A DNA stretch of 6,567 nucleotides from Acidobacteriaceae bacterium (GCA_003165095.1 PLSH01000389.1:1-6567), one strand, 5' to 3'; counted from the stretch's first letter, positions 1 through 6,042 are shown. Notes: a model not told the origin generated them from the sequence alone. Made by a program: numbers and translations.

Positions 1-510
1 AGGCGGCGCTGTGCCCACGGGCAACGTCAGCTTCTACAACGGCGCGACTCTGCTTGGGACAGTAGCTCTGATCCCGGGTTCGACGAACTCGACGGCGACA
101 TATTCGACCAGCGCGCTGACGGGCGGAACGCACAGCATCGTCATCAACTATGGCGGCGATAGCAATTACAGCCTGGTGAACTCGCTAGCCTCCACATCGA
201 TCACGGTCAGCACGGCGACGCCAACCGGGAGCGTGACCGGTCCGTCGAGCGCCACCTTTGGAAGCAGCGTCACGTTTACGGCAACCGTGACCGGCGTTGC
301 AGGCGGCGCAGTGCCAACAGGGAATGTCAGCTTCTACGATGGCACCAATCTGCTTGGGACCGTAGCCCTGACGCCGGGTTCGACGAACTCGACGGCGACT
401 TACTCGACCAGCGCGCTTGCTGGTGGAACGCACAGCATCATCATCAACTATGGCGGCGACAGCAATTACAGCCTGGTAAATTCGCTCGCATCCACCAGCA
501 TCCAGGTGAA
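1..510 (+). repeat. Tandem 300-bp repeat encoding Big_3_5-type Ig-like units
   Basis: Bases 1-180 and 301-480 align without gaps at an offset of exactly 300 bp (100 codons). A hand count gives 23 mismatches in 180 bp, about 87% identity, and similarity fades after about 495. Each copy encodes PTGNVSFY, LLGTVAL, STSAL, GGTHSI and NYGGDSNYSL. The spacer at 211-300 encodes the N-terminal strands of the second unit. The first copy begins before the window, so the array may continue upstream. This level of DNA identity points to a fairly recent duplication within the gene. Confidence 0.9.
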
Positions 511-3500
511 CAGCACGGGTCTTTCGCTGGTTCTTTCCAGTTCCACTCTTTCAACTGTCTCCGGGGCTGTAGTCACGTTCCAAGTGCAGGCCGGCGGCGC
601 CACTCTGCCTGCCGGCCAGATCGTGACGCTCACCGGCCTGCCCACAGTTGCGACAGTTGCTCCGACGTTTAACCTCGCCGGCCTGGCCAGTTACAGTTAC
701 GGGCTGTTCCCGCCGGGGACTTACACCATTCAGGCTTCCTACGCCGGCAGCGACGCCGTCGGACCCGGCACTTCAAACACGATTTCGCTGCAGGTGGCTT
801 CGACACCGGTCACTGTCACTCTTGCCTCCAGTGCCAACCCGGTGAACTATCCCACGCCGATCAACCTCACCGCGAACGTAACCAGCGACGGGCTTGGGAT
901 CCCAACGGGAACCATCACCTTCATTAACACCGACATCGTGGTCGGCAGCGGCACGTTGGCCACGGCAAATGGTTCCAGCGGACTGGCCAGCGTCGGCACC
1001 ATCGATGCCGTCACCGGGCAGACCGTCGTTGCCGTGGTCACGGGCTACTTCCACAAGGAAAGCATTCCGGGCAGCATTCCTGACATCGCAACGCTTGAGG
1101 TCGGTCCCGACGCCGGAACCCTGCTGATATCGGTCGGCAACGGGGACGGCACTTTCCAGGCGCCGGTGACTTATGGCGCTTCGGCCAACATCGATCCCAC
1201 GTCAGTGTCGATGGCGGCAGCGGATTTCAACGGCGACGGTTGCACCGACCTGGTGATCGCGGCCTCCGATGGCAATGTCCTGGTGCTGCTGGCCGCCTGC
1301 GATGCCGCGGGCGATATGACGTTCAGCCAGCTTCTCAATGTACCGGGAGCCGTCGCGGTGGCTACCGGCGACTTCGATGGAAGCGGCAACCAGGGCTTCG
1401 CTGCCATCAACGCCGACTCGGTGACGGCTTTCTACGGCACCGGCAGCACGCCCACCAACTTCCCGTCCTTGGGTTCGTGGAACTCCGTGTCCGAAACCGC
1501 CAATTACACGGGAATTACCGTTGCCAACTTCGATGGCGGTAGCCGCTCCGAAATTGCGCTCAGCGATAACAACGGCCCCGATGCAGCGGTCTTCCTCTAC
1601 AACGCCGAAGCCGGCCGACTCACCGGTCCGCAGACCTATCCCGTGGGAGCATCGGCCACCGCGATCGCATCCGGCGACATCAACGGCGATGGTTACCCTG
1701 ACCTGGCTGTGGTCAGCAATATCGATTCCACGGTCTATACGCTGATCAACGGTGGCGTGGGCCAGAACGGCAACTTCGTCGCAGGAGCTTCTTACGGCGT
1801 TGCCTCGCAGCCCGCGGCGATCACAATGAACGATTTCAACCACGACGGCTATGCCGACATCGCGGTGGCCGGAACCGGCACAGTCCAGGGCGGAGGCACA
1901 ACCATTCTGCTCGGTTCCTCCACCGGCGCCATGACCGGGGAGACATCGCTGCCCGCAACCTACGGCCAGGCCATTGCCAGCGCCGACTTCAATGGCGACG
2001 GCAATCCCGACCTTGCCGTCGGGTTAAACGGGGTGGCCACATTCCTCGACAGCGCGGCCCAAATCAGCGCGGATAATCTTGTATTTCCTGTGGGCACGTC
2101 GTCGCTGACTGCCTTATATACGCCTTCCAGTTCCAGCGTCTACGCCAGAACCACTTCCAATACCGTCAACGAAGTGGTCAACCAGGGCACACCCATCATT
2201 ACGTGGTCCAACCCCGCCAACATCACTTACGGCAAGGCGCTGAGCACCACGCAGCTGGATGCGACTGCCTCGGTGTCCGGAGCCTTCACGTACACGCCCG
2301 CCGCCGGAACGATCCTCACCGCCGGGACGCACAGCCTGTCAGTGACATTTGTGCCCAGCGTCCCCACCGATTACCAGGACGTCACGGCTACAGTGTCGAT
2401 TACTGTCAATCAGGCCACGACCACCATCACGTGGGCGCTTCCAGCGGCAATTACGTACGGGACTCCGCTGAGCGCAACACAGTTGAACGCGACCGACACG
2501 GTGCAGGGGACCTTCACCTACACGCCTGCCATCGGAGCCATCCTCGGCGCCGGCCAGCAGGTTCTTGAGGTTGCCTTCACGCCCAAGGACAGCGCAGACT
2601 ACCTCGGCTCCGGCGACAGCGTTGCGATTACCGTCAACCAGGCCACGCCGGCCATCAGCTGGGCTAACCCCGCCTCGATCACTTACGGCACTGCACTCGG
2701 CAGCACGCAGTTGGATGCCACAGCTACGCCTCCGGGCGGCGCCTTTGCTTACACACCGGCCGCGGGCACCGTTCTGGCCGTGGGTGCGCAAACGCTGAGT
2801 GTCAAGTACACTCCGCCGGATACGGCCGACTACACCACGGCATCAGCCTCGGTCACCATCCAGGTAGCTGCGGGCCTGGGGCTCGCGTCCATTCAGCCAA
2901 CGAGCGGCGTTTACGGGTCTGCAGCCACCACCATTACGCTCACCGGCACCGGGTTTACCGCCAACTCCATCGTCGAGCTCAACGGCGCTGCAATCGCAAG
3001 CAAGTATGTCGGCCTAACCCAGATGACAGCGGTGATTCCCGCTAGCTTCTTCCAGCAGACGCAACCGGGAGCCATCACGGTCACCAATCCGGCTGCAGAA
3101 TTCACCACGCCGCCGATCGCCTTCACGGTCACGCTGCCGAATATTCAAATAAGCTTCAGCGGCCCGAGCTCCGAATCGCCGGGACAGCAGCCCAGCCTCG
3201 ACCTGACATTCCTTGAGGGATTTCCTCAGCCGCTGCAGGTCACGCTGACACTGACTGTCCAGCCGGCAACTCCGGGCGGCCCTGTCGATCCCGCCGTACA
3301 GTTCTCAACCGGCGGCACGACGTTCAGCTTCACCGAGCCGGCAAACTCCACCACGGTGCCCACCATCCAGATCCAGACCGGCACTCTGGCAGCGACCATC
3401 ACGGTGACTCTCACGCTCGAATCCGGCGGTCAGGACGTTACGCCTTCCGGATTGCAGCCAGTCGTAATCTCAGTGCCTGCAACCGCCCCGGTCATCACCA

Positions 3501-3811
3501 GCGTGAGCCTCACGCGAGACGGCGCGATTCTCATCGTGGTGGTGCAGGGCTACTCCAGCCCAAGGGATATGACCAGCGCCATTTTCAACTTCACCGCGGC
3601 ATCCGGCGACTCCATCAACGATCCGCAGGTGACAGTCGATGTGGGCACGGATTTCATTGATTGGTACGCGGAAGACACGTCCACGCTCTACGGAAGCGCC
3701 TTCACGTACACGCAGACTTTCCTGCTGAGCAACGATGCTTCGACCATTGGAAGCGTCAGCGTGACGCTGTCCAATTCCATCGGCACATCGAATGCAGTGA
3801 GCGCGAGATAG
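1..3811 (+). CDS. Giant Ig-like / FG-GAP (VCBS) propeller surface protein, 5'-truncated by the window
   Basis: This is the C-terminal 1269 residues or so of a very large secreted or surface protein, probably an adhesin or extracellular matrix-type protein. The frame is open through base 2, and the GTG at 11 is an internal Val inside a repeat, so the true start is upstream. Numbering residue 1 at base 11, the domains in order are: two near-identical Big_3_5-type Ig-like units (about 1-166; PTGNVSFYDG and GGTHSI motifs); a more divergent Ig-like unit (168-263); the first half of another (265-335); an FG-GAP/VCBS propeller (336-672) with DFNGDGxxDL-type motifs about every 51 residues; an Ig-like C-terminal half (673-726); three 76-residue ITYGxxLSxTQL repeats (727-955); an IPT/TIG-like domain (957-1044); and an unclassified C-terminal module (1045-1266). 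The protein is rich in Ser, Thr, Gly and Ala. It has about 11 Lys plus Arg and two Cys, both in one blade. No membrane helix or known sorting tail is visible at the C-terminus. Adhesion is inferred from architecture only. Confidence 0.93.
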   Translation, partial: GGAVPTGNVSFYNGATLLGTVALIPGSTNSTATYSTSALTGGTHSIVINYGGDSNYSLVNSLASTSITVSTATPTGSVTGPSSATFGSSVTFTATVTGVAGGAVPTGNVSFYDGTNLLGTVALTPGSTNSTATYSTSALAGGTHSIIINYGGDSNYSLVNSLASTSIQVNSTGLSLVLSSSTLSTVSGAVVTFQVQAGGATLPAGQIVTLTGLPTVATVAPTFNLAGLASYSYGLFPPGTYTIQASYAGSDAVGPGTSNTISLQVASTPVTVTLASSANPVNYPTPINLTANVTSDGLGIPTGTITFINTDIVVGSGTLATANGSSGLASVGTIDAVTGQTVVAVVTGYFHKESIPGSIPDIATLEVGPDAGTLLISVGNGDGTFQAPVTYGASANIDPTSVSMAAADFNGDGCTDLVIAASDGNVLVLLAACDAAGDMTFSQLLNVPGAVAVATGDFDGSGNQGFAAINADSVTAFYGTGSTPTNFPSLGSWNSVSETANYTGITVANFDGGSRSEIALSDNNGPDAAVFLYNAEAGRLTGPQTYPVGASATAIASGDINGDGYPDLAVVSNIDSTVYTLINGGVGQNGNFVAGASYGVASQPAAITMNDFNHDGYADIAVAGTGTVQGGGTTILLGSSTGAMTGETSLPATYGQAIASADFNGDGNPDLAVGLNGVATFLDSAAQISADNLVFPVGTSSLTALYTPSSSSVYARTTSNTVNEVVNQGTPIITWSNPANITYGKALSTTQLDATASVSGAFTYTPAAGTILTAGTHSLSVTFVPSVPTDYQDVTATVSITVNQATTTITWALPAAITYGTPLSATQLNATDTVQGTFTYTPAIGAILGAGQQVLEVAFTPKDSADYLGSGDSVAITVNQATPAISWANPASITYGTALGSTQLDATATPPGGAFAYTPAAGTVLAVGAQTLSVKYTPPDTADYTTASASVTIQVAAGLGLASIQPTSGVYGSAATTITLTGTGFTANSIVELNGAAIASKYVGLTQMTAVIPASFFQQTQPGAITVTNPAAEFTTPPIAFTVTLPNIQISFSGPSSESPGQQPSLDLTFLEGFPQPLQVTLTLTVQPATPGGPVDPAVQFSTGGTTFSFTEPANSTTVPTIQIQTGTLAATITVTLTLESGGQDVTPSGLQPVVISVPATAPVITSVSLTRDGAILIVVVQGYSSPRDMTSAIFNFTAASGDSINDPQVTVDVGTDFIDWYAEDTSTLYGSAFTYTQTFLLSNDASTIGSVSVTLSNSIGTSNAVSAR
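1043..2026 (+). repeat. FG-GAP/VCBS repeat block, probably a seven-bladed beta-propeller
   Basis: Calcium-loop-like motifs begin at residues 405 (DFNGDGCTD), 454 (DFDGSGNQG), 506 (NFDGGSRSE), 556 (DINGDGYPD), 608 (DFNHDGYAD) and 659 (DFNGDGNPD), numbering residue 1 at base 11. Their spacings are 49, 52, 50, 52 and 51 residues. A degenerate earlier copy lies around residues 346-360 (GYFHKES, then PDIATLEVG), giving seven blades. Such motifs bind Ca2+ on the outer loops of integrin-alpha-like propellers. Four copies keep the DxNxDGxxD pattern, with D, N or H at the variable positions. The copies at 346, 454 and 506 have lost ligands and may be metal-free. Confidence 0.85.
2189..2872 (+). repeat. 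Three tandem 228-bp (76-aa) ITYGxxLSxTQL repeats
   Basis: Units start at 2189, 2417 and 2645, spaced exactly 228 bp. Each encodes a TPxIxW-like opening, an AxITYG core, LSxTQLxAT (LGSTQLDAT in the third), F(T/A)YTPA, a glycine-rich turn, a strand ending in xF(V/T)P or xYTP, DY, and a closing (I/T)(T/Q)V strand. They look like small all-beta, MBG/Ig-like stalk modules that are common in large secreted bacterial proteins. DNA identity is visibly lower than in the 300-bp repeat at the window start, so this array is probably older. The exact Pfam family was not checked. Confidence 0.85.
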
Positions 3812-3827
3812 GATGAGAAACCCCATG
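3804..3827 (+). promoter_or_regulatory. Stop-start junction, probable translational coupling
   Basis: The TAG stop of the giant gene (3809-3811) is separated by one base from ATG 3813. No strong Shine-Dalgarno stands in front of 3813, only a weak GAGA at 3805-3808. AGGA (3810-3813) and GATGAG (3812-3817) lie in front of the alternative ATG at 3825. The tight spacing implies co-transcription and ribosome re-initiation from the upstream gene. Which ATG is used cannot be decided from the sequence. Confidence 0.55.
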
Positions 3828-4505
3828 GCCAACACGATTCAATCGGGAATGAGCGGGCGTCTGGTCGCGCTGCTGGTAGCTTCGCTGCTGCTGTCGGAGC
3901 CGGCTATGCCTCTCTTCGCTCAGGATGCGCCTGCCGCCGCGCCGCCGCAGCGCCTCCAGATCGTAATTCTCGATGGCGAAGGCGCGCTCAACAATATCCA
4001 GGAGCGCACGGCACGCGAGCCCATCGTCCAGGTGCAGGACGAGAATCACAAGCCGGTAGCGGGAGCCCTGGTTCTATTTGCGATTCACGGCGGCGGTGAG
4101 GGCGCCGGTGGCGCATTTGCCAGTGGAGCAACCTCACTCTCGGTGGTTACCGACGCCAGCGGAACAGCTCGAGCCGTCGGGCTGCTGCCCAATCAACTGA
4201 AGGGATCCTGGCAGATCCATGTCACCGCTTCCTATGGCAAGGTGACGACAACATCCGACATCAACGAATCGAATGTCGTTAACTCCACGCCAAACCAGAC
4301 CGAGATCAACAACCCGCCGCCAACGAAGCCGCCATTTCACTGGCTGCTGTCAAAGCCGGTGACCATCGTGGGAGGATTGTTGGTGGCCGGCGTGGTCACG
4401 GCGGTTGTAGTGGTGAAGGTGAATAACAACAACGGGACGCAAATCACGACCGGTCCCGGCGGGGTTGGCGCACCCACCGCGGGCGGATTCCACATCCGCT
4501 TCTGA
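3813..4505 (+). CDS. Small exported Ig-like (Big_1-like) protein with C-terminal membrane anchor
   Basis: This 230-residue protein is probably an inner-membrane-anchored periplasmic Ig-like protein. Residues 16-36 form a hydrophobic signal peptide ending in LFAQD, with likely cleavage near residue 36 or 37. Residues 48-155 look like an invasin-type or Big_1-like Ig domain: LQIVILDGEGALNN, then REPIVQVQDENHKPVAGA, then VVTDASGTAR and a final ITVTA-like strand (HVTASYGKV). An Asn/Pro-rich linker (157-175) leads to one membrane helix (about 182-203). A 27-residue glycine-rich tail follows, ending in GGFHIRF. The start is one base after the upstream stop codon. An in-frame ATG at 3825 is an alternative, with AGGATGAG upstream of it, and both retain the signal peptide. 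The position suggests it works with the giant upstream protein, for example as a membrane partner. From memory, similar REPIVQVxDENxKPVAGA proteins occur in acidobacteria with no known function. Confidence 0.85.
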   Translation: MRNPMANTIQSGMSGRLVALLVASLLLSEPAMPLFAQDAPAAAPPQRLQIVILDGEGALNNIQERTAREPIVQVQDENHKPVAGALVLFAIHGGGEGAGGAFASGATSLSVVTDASGTARAVGLLPNQLKGSWQIHVTASYGKVTTTSDINESNVVNSTPNQTEINNPPPTKPPFHWLLSKPVTIVGGLLVAGVVTAVVVVKVNNNNGTQITTGPGGVGAPTAGGFHIRF

Positions 4506-4509
4506 TTTG
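4483..4509 (+). terminator. Possible rho-independent terminator straddling the stop codon
   Basis: GCGGAT (4483-4488) and ATCCGC (4494-4499) form a perfect 6-bp stem around a 5-nt loop, and two further G-U pairs could extend it. It is followed by the interrupted T-rich stretch TTCTGATTTGCTCT. The stem overlaps the last codons of the small Ig-like gene, and the tail includes its TGA (4503-4505). The T-run is imperfect, so termination efficiency may be modest. The opposite strand has no T-run after the hairpin, so this would serve only the plus-strand operon. Confidence 0.4.
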
Positions 4510-4511
4510 CT

Positions 4512-5741
4512 CTAGGCTTCCAGCTTTGGCGCCTGCCAGGACTGTACGAATTTCACCGCCGCGTCAAAGGGCAGAGGCTTTGAGAAGAAGTAGCCCTGGA
4601 TGTAATCGCAGCCCAGCGAGCGCAGTTTCTCCGCATCCTGCGCCGTTTCCACGCCCTCCGCAATCACGTTCATGCCCAGGTTCTGCGCCAGTCCGATGAT
4701 GGATTTGACCAGCACCAGGCTGCTCGCACTGGTTGACAGCGAACGAATGAAGCTCTGATCGATCTTCAGCGTGTCGATGGGGAAATAATGCAGGTAGTTC
4801 AGCGAGGAATAGCCTGAGCCAAAGTCGTCGATCGATACATTGAGCCCGATCCCGCGGCACTTTTCCAGTTCCGCGCGGGCCGCTTCAGGCGCTTCCATCA
4901 GCAGAGTTTCCGTAATCTCGAGATGGATTTGCCGGGGATCGATCTTACCCTTCTCAAAGGCCGCCTGCACCATGTTAAAGAGATTTGCCGCCTTGAAATC
5001 CTTCACCGAAAAGTTGACTCCGACGAAGATTGGCGAGGTTCCGATGAGATCCGCTGAGGCCTCGGCCTGCAGTTTGACCACCGCGTCGCAGGCCAGCTCC
5101 AGCGCCAGGTGCGACAGTTGGTTGATCAGCCCGCTGTCTTCCGCGACCGGGATAAAAACGCCGGGCGAGATCATGCCCTTTTCCGGATGAGCCCAGCGCA
5201 TCAGGCCCTCGAATCCCGCGATCTTCATCTTCTGGACGTCGATGATCGGTTGATAGAAGAGCAGCAGCTCCCCGCAATCCAATGCGCGCTTCAGCTCCGT
5301 GTTCAGGCGAATGGCGGTGAACGCCGAATCGTGGCTCACGTCGCTCTTCTCGGCGGCTTCCACGGCGGGCGTAGAGGCCATGAATTGGAAAGAACTGGTC
5401 CGGGCGAGCATGTCCCTGTAACGGCCGGTGACAATCCGCATCACCATCTTGATCACCGGATCGGCGCTCTCCACCCGGTGGGCAAAATCCTCGCGCGTGA
5501 TCTCCAGAACGACCAGGTCATCGAGAGCGCGCACGGTTGCCGTGCGTGGCTTGTCGTCGATCATCGCCATTTCGCCGATCATCGAACCAGGACCGCGCGT
5601 CCCGATTTGAATCATCTGACCGTCGCGCAGCACCAGGATTTCGACATTGCCGCTTTCGATAATGTAGGCACATTCCCCGCGTTCACCTTCGCGGATCAGA
5701 ACCTCGCCTTGGCTGAAGTGCTTTTTGGCCGCGCTGGGCAT
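4512..5741 (-). CDS. Cyclic-nucleotide-binding domain fused to EAL domain: predicted cAMP/cGMP-responsive c-di-GMP phosphodiesterase
   Basis: This 409-residue soluble protein is predicted to hydrolyse c-di-GMP to pGpG in the cytoplasm under control of a bound cyclic mononucleotide. Residues 7-118 form a CAP/Crp-type cNMP-binding domain, with the phosphate-binding cassette GEMAMIDDKPRTATVRA at 56-72 (Arg66, Thr67). A polar linker (119-143) leads to the EAL domain (about 144-402). Its active-site residues appear intact: E178 of an EGL variant of the EAL motif, N243, E275 in EITET, D305 and D306 in DDFGSGYSS, K326 in LKID, E362 in AEGVET, and Q382 in QGYFFSKP. From N243 onward each lies exactly ten residues beyond its RocR counterpart as I recall that numbering. 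There is no GGDEF domain, DNA-binding domain or membrane helix. Bd1971 of Bdellovibrio is a known cAMP-sensing protein with this domain order. The start has GGAAGG 10 bases upstream and lies just before the first beta strand of the cNMP domain. The gene is monocistronic here and converges on the adhesin operon. Confidence 0.93.
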   Translation of the reverse strand: MPSAAKKHFSQGEVLIREGERGECAYIIESGNVEILVLRDGQMIQIGTRGPGSMIGEMAMIDDKPRTATVRALDDLVVLEITREDFAHRVESADPVIKMVMRIVTGRYRDMLARTSSFQFMASTPAVEAAEKSDVSHDSAFTAIRLNTELKRALDCGELLLFYQPIIDVQKMKIAGFEGLMRWAHPEKGMISPGVFIPVAEDSGLINQLSHLALELACDAVVKLQAEASADLIGTSPIFVGVNFSVKDFKAANLFNMVQAAFEKGKIDPRQIHLEITETLLMEAPEAARAELEKCRGIGLNVSIDDFGSGYSSLNYLHYFPIDTLKIDQSFIRSLSTSASSLVLVKSIIGLAQNLGMNVIAEGVETAQDAEKLRSLGCDYIQGYFFSKPLPFDAAVKFVQSWQAPKLEA

Positions 5742-5751
5742 GGGTTCAATA

Positions 5752-5757
5752 CCTTCC
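5752..5757 (-). promoter_or_regulatory. Shine-Dalgarno for the cNMP-EAL gene
   Basis: GGAAGG on the minus strand lies 10 bases before the ATG at 5741. The spacing is slightly long but acceptable. It supports this ATG as the start, which also places the protein start just ahead of the cNMP domain. Confidence 0.65.
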
Positions 5758-5764
5758 GCTTCAT

Positions 5765-5793
5765 ATTATGTTATTCCTGCACAGGATTGTCAT
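5765..5793 (-). promoter_or_regulatory. Sigma70-type promoter for the cNMP-EAL gene
   Basis: Reading the minus strand, ATGACA (5793-5788, five of six matches to TTGACA) is followed after exactly 17 bases by CATAAT (5770-5765, five of six matches to TATAAT). Transcription would start near 5758 and leave a leader of only about 16 bases, with the ribosome-binding site almost at the RNA 5' end. The promoter sits in a locally AT-richer patch of the divergent intergenic region. Confidence 0.6.
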
Positions 5794-6029
5794 CGCCGAT
5801 TTCGTGTTTCTGTTGATTATTAGTGCAATTCCTGCCGGTCATTTCGGGAACTTCAGGCGCCAACCCGGCAACTGGGGTCGCGGCAACCGCCGAAACTACC
5901 CGTTCAAGCAGAGATTTTTACCCCTCAGGCGCCTCATTTTGCTTGCCCATTCCCATGATTGCACCGTACAGTTCCCGCACCAGGGACTCTTCGCAAGTCC
6001 ATTTCTTCCTCCTTCCGCAGCCGTTTTTC

Positions 6030-6034
6030 GAGGA
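6030..6034 (+). promoter_or_regulatory. Shine-Dalgarno for the exported-protein gene
   Basis: GAGGA lies 8 bases before the ATG at 6043, close to ideal spacing. It favours 6043 over the in-frame ATG at 6049 and is the main evidence that this right-hand gene is real and starts here. Confidence 0.7.
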
Positions 6035-6042
6035 TACGAAAT

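Larger units (their letters stand above)
5742..6042. other. 301-bp divergent intergenic region
   Basis: This region separates the divergent cNMP-EAL gene and the exported-protein gene. The left part (5760-5825) is AT-rich and carries the minus-strand promoter. The right end carries the ribosome-binding site of the plus-strand gene. In the middle, a 9-bp direct repeat TCAGGCGCC occurs at 5853-5861 and 5925-5933. The second copy contains the palindrome AGGCGCCT. I found no convincing plus-strand promoter, tRNA, riboswitch or small protein gene here. Open frames crossing it lack ribosome-binding sites and coding-like codon use. Confidence 0.6.

Noticed and set aside
1..510. Tandem repeats considered as a CRISPR array or mobile element
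   Set aside because: The repeat is 300 bp, in frame, and encodes Ig-like domains. There is no short repeat-spacer pattern, terminal inverted repeat or transposase.
1202..1843. Long minus-strand open frame (213 codons) opposite the propeller
   Set aside because: It is antisense to a clear repeat-containing domain, rich in Gly, Arg and His as expected from a reversed GC-rich frame, and has no recognisable motif. It is a shadow of the plus-strand gene.
4458..4480. GC-rich bulged hairpin near the end of the small Ig-like gene
   Set aside because: The stem has an unpaired A and no T-run on either strand. It is probably a by-product of Gly/Pro codons.
5109..5816. Plus-strand open frame (235 codons) opposite the cNMP-EAL gene
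   Set aside because: The minus-strand frame has two well-defined domains with catalytic motifs. The plus frame shows no domain and ends inside the promoter region.
5833..5870. Inverted repeat TGCCGG / CCGGCA in the intergenic region
   Set aside because: It is only 6 bp with a 26-base loop and no T-run, so it is not convincing as a terminator, operator or structured RNA.
5943..5972. Possible plus-strand promoter TTGCCC - 18 bp - TACAGT for the right-hand gene
   Set aside because: Each box matches consensus at only four of six positions, which is expected by chance in a region of this size.
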